NCBI RefSeq assembly: GCF_021026335.1
Contig: NZ_JAJNCY010000008.1
Coordinates: 1-64,000, forward strand
From: Rhizobium sp. C1
GTDB taxonomy: Bacteria > Pseudomonadota > Alphaproteobacteria > Rhizobiales > Rhizobiaceae
Direction of reading: 5' to 3'
DNA length: 64,000 nucleotides
Below the pieces are notes generated by a model. It ran no database searches. It had not been told where the DNA came from and was given only the letters and a program-made list of their open reading frames with translations. The translations under genes and the position numbers were made by a program. Position 1 is the stretch's first letter, and each line of letters starts with the position of its first letter. Positions 51,701 through 60,168 of this stretch are shown here, piece after piece.

Positions 51701-52732
51701 ATGTCCCAAGGATCGATGTCGATGAAAGCGTCCGAAACGCGCAAACTTCCCCGCTGCGACCTGAGCCTCTCCGTGATCGGTCTCGGCTGCGCCCAGATGG
51801 GAAATCTCTACCGGGTGACGCCGTATGAAGAAGCGAAGGGCGCGTTTACCGCTGCCTGGGACGCCGGCATCCGCTATTTCGATACCGCGCCTTATTATGG
51901 CTATACCCGTTCCGAGCGGCGGCTCGGGACCATGCTCACCGATTTCGACCGGCAGGATTACGTCGTCAGCACCAAGGTCGGTCGTGTCATGCAGCCGGAT
52001 GACCTGGTGGGTGATGAATCCGACGGTTTCGCCGCGCCGCTGCCCTTCCGCCCGGTCTTCGATTACAGCTATGACGGCGTCATGCGATCCTTCGAGGACA
52101 GTCGGCAGCGGCTCGGCATCCATGCGCCCGACATTCTCTTTATCCACGATATCGGCACCGTCACGCATGAAGAAAAGAACGAGCACTATTGGTCGCAGCT
52201 GACCGGCGGCGGCTTCAAGGCGCTCGGCGAATTGCGCGATCAGGGACTGGTCAAAGCCGTTGGCCTCGGTGTCAACGAATTCGAAGTCATCCGCGATGCG
52301 ATGCAGGTTTTCGACATCGACGTCGCGATGCTGGCCGGGCGCTATACACTTCTGGAACAGGAAAGCCTTTCCTTCATGAACGAATGCGCCGCGGCCGGGG
52401 TCGCAATCGTTGCGGCGGGCGTCTTCAATTCGGGCATTCTCGCCGGAAACCGGAAATTCAATTACGAGGAAGCGCCGACCGATGTGCTGGCGCGGGCCGA
52501 TGCACTCGAGGCCGTCTGCCGCGACATGAATGTCAGCCTTCAGGCCGCAGCCCTTCAGTTTCCGATGGCCCACAAGGCCGTGGTCAGTGTCGTATCCGGC
52601 GCGCGCAACGCGGCGCAGATTTCATCCAACATCGCCTCGTTCGAGGAAGAAATTCCGTTGGCTTTCTGGCGAGAATTGCGGTTGCGTGGTCTGGTTGGAG
52701 AGGGTGTTCCTCTCCCGTCGGAAGAGGCATGA
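51701..52732 (+). CDS. Aldo-keto reductase, L-galactose/L-fucose 1-dehydrogenase type
   Basis: About 343 residues from ATG 51701 (GAGG 5-8 bases upstream); ATG 51716 and 51722 are possible. TIM-barrel AKR with catalytic aspartate and tyrosine in YFDTAPYYGYTRSERRLG (split; about 62-79), lysine in VVSTKVGR and histidine in ILFIHDIG. The tract resembles D-threo-aldose 1-dehydrogenases, which oxidise L-fucose, L-galactose and D-arabinose at C1 to the lactone with NAD(P). A COG3618 lactonase gene overlaps its stop by 4 bases, fitting the next step. The later genes favour L-galactose over L-fucose. Confidence 0.88.
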   Translation: MSQGSMSMKASETRKLPRCDLSLSVIGLGCAQMGNLYRVTPYEEAKGAFTAAWDAGIRYFDTAPYYGYTRSERRLGTMLTDFDRQDYVVSTKVGRVMQPDDLVGDESDGFAAPLPFRPVFDYSYDGVMRSFEDSRQRLGIHAPDILFIHDIGTVTHEEKNEHYWSQLTGGGFKALGELRDQGLVKAVGLGVNEFEVIRDAMQVFDIDVAMLAGRYTLLEQESLSFMNECAAAGVAIVAAGVFNSGILAGNRKFNYEEAPTDVLARADALEAVCRDMNVSLQAAALQFPMAHKAVVSVVSGARNAAQISSNIASFEEEIPLAFWRELRLRGLVGEGVPLPSEEA

Positions 52733-53559
52733 CAATGCGCATCGATTCACACCAGCATTTCTGGCTGATGGAGCGCCGGCAAGGCCAGTGGCCTCCGCCG
52801 GAACTCGCCGCTATCTGCCATGATTTCCTGCCCGTCGATCTCGAGCCTGTCCTGAAAGCGGCGGGGGTCGATGGAACGGTGGTGGTGCAATCCCTGCCGG
52901 AGGTCGATGATACGCTCTTTCTTCTCGATCTCGCCAGGCAGAACGATTTCATTCTCGGTGTTGTCGGCTGGGTCGACATGAAGGCCGCGGATGCAAGCGA
53001 GACCATCGCAGCGCTTGCCCAGCATCAAGAGCTCAAGGGCATCCGGCCGATGCTGCAGGGCCTTGAAGATGCCGACTGGATCGATGATCCGGTCCTCGCG
53101 CCGGCTGTGGCCGCCATGATTGCGCACGATCTTGCTTTCGACGGTCTGATCCTCCCACGCCACATGGCGCCGTTGACGCGATTTGCCGAGCGCTATCCGG
53201 ATCTGCGAATTGTCGTCGATCATGGTGCGAAGCCTCTGATCGCTCAAGGCAAATATGTTGAATGGCGCCAAAGGCTTGCGGCGCTTGCCCGCCTGCCGAA
53301 CGTCTCCTGCAAGCTCTCCGGCCTGCTTGTCGAGGCCGGCGATCAGCGCCCCGAAGCGGTGAGGCCCTATGCGGAGACAATCTTTGAACTTTTCGGCGAG
53401 AAGAGGACGATCTGGGGCAGCGACTGGCCGGTCGTCAACCTGGTGAGCGACTATCGGACCTGGCTCGACCAGTGCCTCGACATCGTGCCAGCCGAACATC
53501 ACGACGCTGTCTTTGGCGGAAATGCCATGGATTTTTACCGCCTCAAGCCGGGTCGCTGA
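52729..53559 (+). CDS. COG3618 amidohydrolase, probable L-galactono/L-fucono-lactonase
   Basis: 276 residues from ATG 52729, overlapping the aldo-keto reductase stop (ATGA). Amidohydrolase-2 (PF04909) barrel with the metal pair in IDSHQHFW (about 5-12), IVVDHGAKP (about 164-172), a conserved SCKLSGL, and the aspartate in IWGSDWPV (about 226-233). COG3618 members include L-fucono-1,5-lactonase and the L-galactono-lactonase of Bacteroides. It would hydrolyse the lactone from the preceding enzyme to the aldonate. Confidence 0.87.
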   Translation: MTMRIDSHQHFWLMERRQGQWPPPELAAICHDFLPVDLEPVLKAAGVDGTVVVQSLPEVDDTLFLLDLARQNDFILGVVGWVDMKAADASETIAALAQHQELKGIRPMLQGLEDADWIDDPVLAPAVAAMIAHDLAFDGLILPRHMAPLTRFAERYPDLRIVVDHGAKPLIAQGKYVEWRQRLAALARLPNVSCKLSGLLVEAGDQRPEAVRPYAETIFELFGEKRTIWGSDWPVVNLVSDYRTWLDQCLDIVPAEHHDAVFGGNAMDFYRLKPGR

Positions 53560-53580
53560 CCCGGAAACAGGAACCGAAAC

Positions 53581-54720
53581 ATGCAATCCTCTCAACACAC
53601 CGGCGAAAATCCGATCCTGCAATTCGGCACCAGCCGGTTTCTGCTGGCCCATGCCGACCTCTTCATCTCGCAGGCACTGGCGTCCGGCGAGGCGCTGGGC
53701 AAGATCACGCTGGTGCAGACGACGGGCAGCGCGCAGAGCGCGAAGCGCGTCGCTGCACTCGCTTCGGGGGCTGCTTATCCAGTCCGCGTGCGCGGCCTCG
53801 CCGATGGCAAGGTCGTGGATGAGGAGCTTCAGGGCCAGGCGATCGGCAAGGCGCTGTTTGCCGGGAGCGACTGGCCGGCGGTGCGTCGTGCTGCAGTGGC
53901 CGCTCGCGTCATCATTTCCAACACCGGCGATAAAGGCTTTGCGCTTGATCCGCAGGACACGCGCGACAGCATCGGTGATCGCAGCACGGCGCCGCGCAGT
54001 TTTCCGGCGAAGATTGCAGCTCTTCTGCTGGAGCGCTCGGAAGCCGCTCCGCAGCAGCCGGTCTCGCTCTTTCCCTGCGAACTGATCGAGAAGAACGGCG
54101 AGCGTTTGCGGGCAATCGTCGTGGATCTTGCCCGCGACTGGGGCTTTCCGGAAAGCTTCTTTTCCTATCTCGAGACGCATTGCCGTTTCGCCAACAGCCT
54201 GGTGGACCGGATCGTCTCCGAACCCATCGAGCCGGTCGGCGCGGTGGCGGAGCCCTATGCGCTTTGGGCGGTGGGCCAGCAGGACGGGCTTGTCCTTCCC
54301 TGCCAGCACCCGGCCATCGTCGTGACGCCCGATCTTCAGCGTTACGAAACGCTGAAGCTGCACATCCTCAATCTCGGCCATACATTCCTGGCGGACCGGT
54401 GGCGGAAAGAGGAAAGATCGGCAACGGAGACAGTGCGCGAAATCCTGAGCGTTCCGGCCGTGCGGGCCGATCTTGAGGCAGTATGGCGCGGCGAGGTTCT
54501 GCCGGTGATGGCCGCCCGGGGGCTGGGGGACGAGGCGGCGGCTTATATGGCGGAGGTCCTGGATCGTTTCCTCAACCCCTTCCTGGTGCATCGTCTTTCG
54601 GACATCGCCAACAACCATCTTGAGAAGATCGCCCGTCGCATCCGGCCGATGGTCGAGGCGGGCGGGTCGCTCGGCCTGACCCAGCCGTTTCTTGCCGCGA
54701 TGCTGGAAGAGACGGCCTAG
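53581..54720 (+). CDS. Mannitol dehydrogenase-family oxidoreductase, probable tagaturonate reductase
   Basis: 379 residues. It belongs to the polyol-specific long-chain dehydrogenase family: N-terminal LQFGTSRFLLAHADLF (about 13-28), FPCELIEKNGERLRAIV, the HCRFANSLVDRIV stretch (about 200-212) that corresponds to the family's CNSMVDRI substrate motif, and LHILNLGHTFLAD (about 260). Closest roles are D-tagaturonate/D-fructuronate reductases (UxaB/UxuB), which make D-altronate or D-mannonate. It is shorter than UxaB (~480). With the zinc dehydrogenase downstream it completes L-galactonate to D-tagaturonate to D-altronate. Identity of the uronate is inference. Confidence 0.83.
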   Translation: MQSSQHTGENPILQFGTSRFLLAHADLFISQALASGEALGKITLVQTTGSAQSAKRVAALASGAAYPVRVRGLADGKVVDEELQGQAIGKALFAGSDWPAVRRAAVAARVIISNTGDKGFALDPQDTRDSIGDRSTAPRSFPAKIAALLLERSEAAPQQPVSLFPCELIEKNGERLRAIVVDLARDWGFPESFFSYLETHCRFANSLVDRIVSEPIEPVGAVAEPYALWAVGQQDGLVLPCQHPAIVVTPDLQRYETLKLHILNLGHTFLADRWRKEERSATETVREILSVPAVRADLEAVWRGEVLPVMAARGLGDEAAAYMAEVLDRFLNPFLVHRLSDIANNHLEKIARRIRPMVEAGGSLGLTQPFLAAMLEETA

Positions 54721-54730
54721 CAAAACATTC

Positions 54731-54757
54731 AGCGAAAGCGGGAACCGGTTTCGCGTT
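54731..54757 (+). repeat. Family IV short repeat, copy 1
   Basis: AGCGAAAGCGGGAACCGGTTTCGCG is nearly the reverse complement of 56791-56816. The A/G-rich half mirrors itself around the centre, giving an imperfect hairpin. Similar sequences are scattered in Rhizobiaceae intergenic regions. It sits between the tagaturonate reductase-like gene and the zinc dehydrogenase gene. Confidence 0.6.
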
Positions 54758-54836
54758 CGATGTGACCTCAAAATAAAGAGACAGAGCGTTTCAGGCGATC
54801 CCGGATTTCGCTGTATACGCCCCAAGGGAGCTGGCA

Positions 54837-55856
54837 ATGAGAAAAGCGCTGACAATCGAGGCTGAGAATACCGCCCGTTTCCGCATGGTAGAAAGCCAGC
54901 CGCTCGGCACCGGCGAGGTGCGCGTCCGTGTGCGCCATGTCGGGCTCTGCGGCAGCGATCTGAACACCTATCGCGGCCTCAACCCGCTGGTGGCGCTCCC
55001 GCGCATCCCGGGTCACGAGATCGGTGGGGAAATCCTGGAGGCCGGCGAGGGCGTCGGCCCGACGATGGGCGTCGGGGCGCGCGTCATCGTCATGCCCTAT
55101 ACCAATTGCGGAACATGCAGTTCCTGCCGCAAGGGCCGGCTGAACGCCTGCCGCTACAATCGCACGCTCGGTGTCCAGCAGGATGGCGGGCTGGCAGACG
55201 AGATCGTCCTGCCGCAGGAGAAACTGATCCTCAACGATACGCTCGAGCCGCATCGGCTGGCACTGGTCGAGCCGCTGTCTGTCGGTTTCCATGCCGTGGA
55301 GCGCGGCCGCGTCGAAAAGGGCGACAAGGTTGCCGTGATCGGTTGCGGGATGATCGGCATGGGCGCGTTGATCGGCGCGGTGGCGAAGGGCGCTGAAGTG
55401 CTGGCCATCGACATGAGCGAAAAGAAGCTGGAGATTGCCCGCGCCTTCGGCGCGAGCGTGACCGTCAATGGCCGGACCGAGGACGTTGCCGCACGCGTGG
55501 CGGAATGGACGAATGGCGATGGCGTCGATGTCGCCGTCGAGGCCGTGGGCCTCCCGGAAACCTTCGTGCAGGCCATCGATCTCGCCTGCTTTGCCGGCCG
55601 CGTCGTCTATATCGGCTACTCAAAAGCGCCCGTCACCTATGACACCAAGTTCTTCAATCTGAAGGAACTCGACATCATGGGCTCGCGCAACGCCACGATG
55701 GACGATTTCACAACGGTCATCGCGCATCTGGAAAAGATCGGCGACACCGCCGATCTGCTCATCTCGAAGGTCTTCCCTTTCGACGAGGCGGAGGCCGCTT
55801 TCCCGTACTGGCGCGAAAGCCCCGACGCGCTGAAGATCGTCATCGAGCGTGGCTGA
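54837..55856 (+). CDS. Zinc-dependent alcohol dehydrogenase, probable L-galactonate 5-dehydrogenase
   Basis: 339 residues, medium-chain dehydrogenase. Catalytic zinc ligands: cysteine in GLCGSDLNTY (about residue 38), histidine-glutamate in PGHEIGGE (about 59-64) and glutamate in LVEPLSVGFHAVE. Structural zinc cysteines: NCGTCSSCRKGRLNAC (about 89-104). NAD fold: VAVIGCGMIGMGALIGA. It belongs to the sorbitol/threonine/L-gulonate and L-galactonate 5-dehydrogenase group. In this operon it would oxidise L-galactonate to D-tagaturonate. Last gene of the operon; a 116-base gap with a repeat precedes it. Specificity inferred from neighbours. Confidence 0.88.
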   Translation: MRKALTIEAENTARFRMVESQPLGTGEVRVRVRHVGLCGSDLNTYRGLNPLVALPRIPGHEIGGEILEAGEGVGPTMGVGARVIVMPYTNCGTCSSCRKGRLNACRYNRTLGVQQDGGLADEIVLPQEKLILNDTLEPHRLALVEPLSVGFHAVERGRVEKGDKVAVIGCGMIGMGALIGAVAKGAEVLAIDMSEKKLEIARAFGASVTVNGRTEDVAARVAEWTNGDGVDVAVEAVGLPETFVQAIDLACFAGRVVYIGYSKAPVTYDTKFFNLKELDIMGSRNATMDDFTTVIAHLEKIGDTADLLISKVFPFDEAEAAFPYWRESPDALKIVIERG

Positions 55857-55917
55857 GCGATCGATTTCCAATCGGAGGTGCTCGAGCGCCGGCTGGAGGT
55901 AAGGGACAACACGCCGT

Positions 55918-56706
55918 TTAACGCGCCCAGCGCGGCAACGCTTTGGTGAGGAATGCTTCGATACCGTGACGCGCCTCTTCTGTTTCCCAGGTGTCGGCGA
56001 GCGCGGCAATCGTCGCTTCAATCACGTCCGGCTCAATGCGGGCACCTAAGGAGCGGGCCAGCCGTTTGGAGGCGGCAACAGCACCCGAGGCAACAGAAAG
56101 GTAGGGCGTGACTTCGGCCTCAATGGCCGCGTCGAGTTCGCCTGCCGGGACTGTCCTTGCCAGAAGATCCAGCGTCACCGCCTCTTGCGCCGAAAAGAGC
56201 CGTGCCGACATGAAGACGCGGCGCGCCTTGCCCTCGCCCATGCGCGCCAGAACATAGGGGCTGATGGTGGCAGGGATGAGCCCGAGCCGCGTTTCGGTGA
56301 AGCCGAATTGCGCAGTCACCGGCGCGATGGCGACATCGCAGACGCTCATCAGTCCAAGCCCACCGCCGAAGGCGCTGCCGTTGATGCGGCCGATCAGGGG
56401 CTTTTCCATCGTGTTGAGCGCCTGCAGCGCATCGGCGAGCACCCGCGCCTGCTTCATGCGGGTGGGGCGGTCGGCCTCGATCTGCTGCTTCATCCAGGCG
56501 AGGTCGCCGCCGGCGCAGAAGAAGTCTCCCGCGCCGGTGAGGATGACGGCGCGGATGGCGGGATCGGCCGACATGCGGCCGGCCATGCCGATGAGCTCGG
56601 ACAGCATCCGGTCGGTCATCGCATTGCGCTTTTCCGGCCGGTTGAGCGTGCAGGTGGCAACGCCGCGCGCGTCCACGGTGAGCGTCAGGGTTTCGTAGTC
56701 TTCCAT
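55918..56706 (-). CDS. Enoyl-CoA hydratase/isomerase family protein
   Basis: 262 residues, crotonase length. The oxyanion-hole segments are GAGDFFCAGGDLAWM (about 60-74) and NGSAFGGGLGLMSVCDVAIA (split; about 108-127), followed by ETRLGLIPATISPYV, where the catalytic glutamate site (about 137) is preserved. Similarity in style to methylglutaconyl-CoA hydratase (LiuC) and isohexenylglutaconyl-CoA hydratase (AtuE). It lies downstream of the acyl-CoA ligase gene, in the same direction, with a hairpin and repeat between. It would hydrate the product of the carboxylase encoded at 60169-63788. Confidence 0.88.
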   Translation of the reverse strand: MEDYETLTLTVDARGVATCTLNRPEKRNAMTDRMLSELIGMAGRMSADPAIRAVILTGAGDFFCAGGDLAWMKQQIEADRPTRMKQARVLADALQALNTMEKPLIGRINGSAFGGGLGLMSVCDVAIAPVTAQFGFTETRLGLIPATISPYVLARMGEGKARRVFMSARLFSAQEAVTLDLLARTVPAGELDAAIEAEVTPYLSVASGAVAASKRLARSLGARIEPDVIEATIAALADTWETEEARHGIEAFLTKALPRWAR

Positions 56707-56726
56707 CGTGGGTCCTTTCTGCCTCA

Positions 56727-56816
56727 GACCATTTCAGCGTTTCATAAAAACACTGAAATGGTCCATCTGCTTGCTTTTGCGCAATTCCGGACGCGAAACC
56801 GGCTTCCACTTTCGCT
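56727..56816. repeat. Hairpin plus family IV repeat, copy 2
   Basis: GACCATTTCAG (56727-56737) pairs perfectly with CTGAAATGGTC (56753-56763), an 11-bp stem with a 15-base loop. Next, ACGCGAAACCGGCTTCCACTTTCGCT (split; 56791-56816) is the inverted counterpart of 54731-54757. Both lie in the 123-base gap between the ligase and hydratase genes and may act on transcript stability. Confidence 0.65.
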
Positions 56817-56829
56817 GGAATTGCTTTGC

Positions 56830-58410
56830 TTAAGCCGGTTCCGGCAGGCATTTGGCAAGCTCGCGCCGCGCCAGTTCCTTCTTGAGGATCTTGCCGGTTG
56901 CCGTCATCGGCAATTGCGCCATGAACTCGACCTTACGGGGATATTTCGTCGCCGCCATGCGGTTTTTCGCCCAGGCGATGAACTCGTCTTCCGTCAGGCT
57001 TGCGCCTGCCTTTAGCACAGCGCAGGCCTTGATTTCCTGCCCGTATTTCTCGTCCGGCGTGCCGATGACGGCGACGAGCGAAATGGCGGGGTGCTCGGCC
57101 AGCATCTTCTCGACCTCGGTGGGATAGACATTCTCGCCGCCGCGGATGATCATCTCCTTCAGCCGGTCGACAATATAGAGATAGCCATCTTCGTCGAAGC
57201 GGCCGATATCGCCGGTATGCAGCCAGCCGCCGCGCAGCGCCTTCGCCGTCTTTTCCGGCGCATTGAAATAGCCCTTCATGACATTATGGCCGCGGCAGAT
57301 GATTTCGCCGGTTTCGCCCGGGGCCACATCGCGGTCGTCGGGATCAACGATGCGCACATTGATGCCCCAGAAGGGTGTCCCGACCGAGCCGATCTTGCGC
57401 GGCATCTCCAGCCGGTTGAAGGTGATGCCCGGCGAGGCTTCCGACATGCCGTAGCCCTCGATGATCGTGGTCGAGAACTTCTCCTCGAACGCCTTCAGCG
57501 TCGGTCCCGGCATGGACTGGCCGGAGGAGATGCAGCAGCGCAGGTGGCGGCCGATGCTGACCGGGTCCGGCGCGGTCGGGCTGTCGTGATGCAGCAACGC
57601 CCAATACATGGTCGGCGTGCCGCAGAAGACGCTGACATTTTCCCGCGCCATGGCCTGCAGCACGGTTTCCGGATCGAAACGCGGCTGGATGACATGCGTG
57701 ATGCCGGCCAGAATCCCGGACGACATCTGCACGATCAGCCCGAAGACATGGAAGAGCGGCAGGACCAGCAGCGACACGTCGGTCGGCTGGTATTGCATCA
57801 GATCGCGCAGCAGGAAGGTGTTCATCATCACGTTGGAATGGGTGAGTTCCGCACCCTTCGGGTCGCCGGTCGTGCCGGAGGTGTAGATGATGATCGCGGT
57901 GTCGTCCGGGTTGGTCGGCGCGGGTTCGTTGAGCGGCGCAGAGGCGGCCATGATCTGGCCGAGCGTCGGGCAGCCCTCGAAGGGGGAGGTGGCGGCGGGG
58001 TCGGCGGTGATGGCAATCAGCATGCCGCAGCCGGGCACCATCTCGAAGGCCGCATGGCCCCAGACGCCCATCGGCAATGCCTCGTTGCCTTCGAAGCAGA
58101 GGAAGGCCTTCGCCTGGCAGTCCCGCAGGTGATAGGCGATCTCCTCCGTTTTCAAAAGAATGTTGAGCGGCACATAGACCGCGCCGGCCTTCAGCACGCC
58201 GAACATGATCATCGGGATATAGGGCACGTTGGGGCAGCTGACGGCGACCCGGTCTCCTGGTTCGACGCCGATCGCCTTCAGGCCCGTTGCTATGCGGGCG
58301 GCTGCCTGATCCAGTTCCTGAAAGCTCCAGCGGTTTTCGCCGAAGATGAAAGCGGTCTTGCCGGGCAGCGTGCGCGCTGCGTCCTCCAGAATGACGCTGT
58401 AATTGAGCAT
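56830..58410 (-). CDS. Acyl-CoA synthetase (AMP-forming ligase)
   Basis: About 526 residues from ATG 58410; the longer frame upstream is not protein-like. ANL family motifs: IIIYTSGTTGDPKGAELTHSN (split; P-loop, about 156-176), GYGMSEASPG (about 307-316), HTGDIGRFDEDGYLYIVDRLKEMI (split; about 388-411) and the C-terminal catalytic lysine in PMTATGKILKKEL. It activates a carboxylic acid, here probably a branched or isoprenoid acid, to the CoA ester. It is 43 bases downstream of the SDR gene, in the TetR-SDR-ligase-hydratase operon, the counterpart of AtuH in terpene clusters. Confidence 0.92.
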   Translation of the reverse strand: MLNYSVILEDAARTLPGKTAFIFGENRWSFQELDQAAARIATGLKAIGVEPGDRVAVSCPNVPYIPMIMFGVLKAGAVYVPLNILLKTEEIAYHLRDCQAKAFLCFEGNEALPMGVWGHAAFEMVPGCGMLIAITADPAATSPFEGCPTLGQIMAASAPLNEPAPTNPDDTAIIIYTSGTTGDPKGAELTHSNVMMNTFLLRDLMQYQPTDVSLLVLPLFHVFGLIVQMSSGILAGITHVIQPRFDPETVLQAMARENVSVFCGTPTMYWALLHHDSPTAPDPVSIGRHLRCCISSGQSMPGPTLKAFEEKFSTTIIEGYGMSEASPGITFNRLEMPRKIGSVGTPFWGINVRIVDPDDRDVAPGETGEIICRGHNVMKGYFNAPEKTAKALRGGWLHTGDIGRFDEDGYLYIVDRLKEMIIRGGENVYPTEVEKMLAEHPAISLVAVIGTPDEKYGQEIKACAVLKAGASLTEDEFIAWAKNRMAATKYPRKVEFMAQLPMTATGKILKKELARRELAKCLPEPA

Positions 58411-58453
58411 GTCTCTCCTCCCATGGTGTGATGTGCTCAGATGTCGATGTCCG

Positions 58454-59284
58454 TCAGGGGTCCACGTAGAGGTCGAGCGCAAGGTCCTCCACTTGCGCGT
58501 CGACACTGTAGGCGGAAAAATCGGTGACGCCGCGGGCGCGCAAGACGTCCTCGTCGATCGTCGTCTGGCCGGTGTAAGTGTTGGCCGGCGAGGTCAGGAT
58601 GGCATGGGCCGCATCCGCCATGATGGCAGGATGGCGCGAGCGGGCGAGCAGGCTCGCATCCACCTCGTGTTCGACGGCGGCCGTGGCGATCGTCGTCTTC
58701 GGCCACAGCGTGTTGACGGCAATGCCATCGGCGCGCAGCTCCTCGGCAAGACCGAGCGACAGGATCGTCATGGCATATTTGGTGACCGTGTAGGGGATAT
58801 AGGGCTTCAGCCAGTGGGGCTCGAAATTGAGGGGCGGCGAGAGGCTCAGAATATGCGGATTGGCCGATTGCTTCAGAAAGGGCAGGGCGGCTTTCGCCGT
58901 AACGAAGACAGCGCGGGCGTTGATCTGCATCATCAGGTCGAAGCGCTTGACACCGGTCTCGGCAAGCGGCGTCAGGCCGATCGCCCCGGCATTGTTGATC
59001 AGCGCGTCGATGCCGCCAAAGTGACCGGCTGCCTGCGCGACCGCTGCCTCGACTGCATCGGCATCGCGCACATCCAGCATCAGCGCCAGACCGCGCCCGC
59101 CGGCCGCCTCGATCTCGGCGACGGTGGAATGGATCGTGCCGGGCAGTTTCGGATGCGGCTCGGACGTCTTGGCGGCGATGACGACATGGGCGCCCTCGCG
59201 CGCGGCGCGCAGCGCAATCTCGCGGCCGATGCCCCGGCTGCCGCCGGTGATGAAGAGGGTCTTGCCCTTGAGTGTTTCTGTCAT
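58454..59284 (-). CDS. SDR oxidoreductase (HSDL2-like)
   Basis: 276 residues from ATG 59284, two bases after the TetR stop. NADP-binding loop TGGSRGIGREIAL (about 13-25), NNAGAI (about 92-97) and the catalytic stretch ILSLSPP...YIPYTVTKYAM. The LSPP plus YTVTKYAMT form and the tail ANTYTGQTTIDEDVL are typical of the HSDL2-type SDRs (about 270-280 residues) found near fatty-acid and terpene CoA genes (AtuB/AtuG have the same role). Substrate unknown; probably oxidises an alcohol to the aldehyde, or reduces a 3-oxoacyl intermediate. Confidence 0.87.
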   Translation of the reverse strand: MTETLKGKTLFITGGSRGIGREIALRAAREGAHVVIAAKTSEPHPKLPGTIHSTVAEIEAAGGRGLALMLDVRDADAVEAAVAQAAGHFGGIDALINNAGAIGLTPLAETGVKRFDLMMQINARAVFVTAKAALPFLKQSANPHILSLSPPLNFEPHWLKPYIPYTVTKYAMTILSLGLAEELRADGIAVNTLWPKTTIATAAVEHEVDASLLARSRHPAIMADAAHAILTSPANTYTGQTTIDEDVLRARGVTDFSAYSVDAQVEDLALDLYVDP

Positions 59285-59286
59285 GG

Positions 59287-59925
59287 TCAATGCGCCCGGG
59301 TCTTGAGGGAAATTTGCGGCGAGATCAGCGCGGCGAAACGGCGGACCATGTTTTCCAGGTGCGCCGGATTGTCGACGAAGCGGGAATGGATGATCAGGCC
59401 GCGCAGGAAGGTGCGGGCGACCGACCAGAGAAGGGCGGCATCGTCCGGGTCTTCGGTGAAGGCGGCAAAGCGGTGGCGGGCAGTTTCGGCGACCTTCGCA
59501 TCCCAGGTGGTGAAGAGATCGGAAAGCGCCGATTCCAGCGCCTCGTCGGTGCGGCAGGCGACAAGGATTTCGATGAAGGCGCGGCCTTCCGGCACGTTCA
59601 TCACCTGCCGCCAATAGAACAGCAGCAGTTCTTCGAGATTCTTCGCCCCGTCGCCGCGCCCCGGCCGTCCTTCCTGCGTCGGCCGCAGCGCCGCGTCGAG
59701 AAGCCGGGCGGCGGTCGCGGCAATCAGCTCCTGCCGCGACGGGTAATGATGCAGGATCGCGCCGCGCGAGACGCCTGCCGCATCCTGGATCGCCGAAATG
59801 GAGGTGCCGGAATAGCCGTAGCGGTCGAGGCATATTACGGTCGCGGCGATCAGCCGGTCCTGCATGTCGCGCACCCGGTCCGCCTGCTTGCGTGGGCCCT
59901 TCTCTGTTTCATCGACTGTCGTCAT
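59287..59925 (-). CDS. TetR-family regulator of the acyl-CoA cluster
   Basis: 212 residues from ATG 59925, with GAGGGGAGCC upstream. The DNA-binding domain is at about 20-65 (CLDRYGYSGTSISAIQDAAGVSRGAILHHYPSRQEL, split). The C-terminal ligand domain is helical (LEELLLFYWRQVMNV). First gene of the minus-strand operon and divergent from the carboxylase genes. ACCGT...ACGGT in the intergenic region (60003-60016) is a candidate operator. It most likely represses both sides until an acyl-CoA accumulates, as AtuR does. Confidence 0.9.
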   Translation of the reverse strand: MTTVDETEKGPRKQADRVRDMQDRLIAATVICLDRYGYSGTSISAIQDAAGVSRGAILHHYPSRQELIAATAARLLDAALRPTQEGRPGRGDGAKNLEELLLFYWRQVMNVPEGRAFIEILVACRTDEALESALSDLFTTWDAKVAETARHRFAAFTEDPDDAALLWSVARTFLRGLIIHSRFVDNPAHLENMVRRFAALISPQISLKTRAH

Positions 59926-60002
59926 GGCTCCCCTCTTGTGTTCGTCTGCTGCGTCATTTTCGCGAGCCGGCTTGACGGCCTTGATCATGTTATGGCAGAC
60001 AT

Positions 60003-60016
60003 ACCGTACGAACGGT
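60003..60016. promoter_or_regulatory. Candidate TetR operator
   Basis: ACCGT (60003-60007) and ACGGT (60012-60016) form an inverted repeat with a 4-base spacer, between the TetR gene (start 59925) and the carboxylase beta gene (start 60169). The rest of 59926-60168 has no gene. Confidence 0.5.
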
Positions 60017-60168
60017 TTGTTTTCAAGTGCTCGACAGAGCGAATGAAAAAGAGTTCGGTTGAGGCCGGTTCTGGAGCCGGGCCGGCGAAGCCTGAGGAGT
60101 GCTTCGCCAGCAAGCCGGACAGTTTTGCGGGCCGGGTAAGTTGCGCAGACCGGACAGGGAGGAAAGAC

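Noticed and set aside
52747-54855. A 702-codon minus-strand open frame
   Set aside because: It lies opposite the lactonase and uronate reductase genes, both with strong motifs; shadow frame.
51701-55856. L-fucose to pyruvate/lactate pathway as the explanation for the sugar operon
   Set aside because: The first two enzymes fit, but fuconate dehydratase, KDF dehydrogenase and aldolase genes are missing, while a 5-dehydrogenase and uronate reductase are present, which fit L-galactonate instead.
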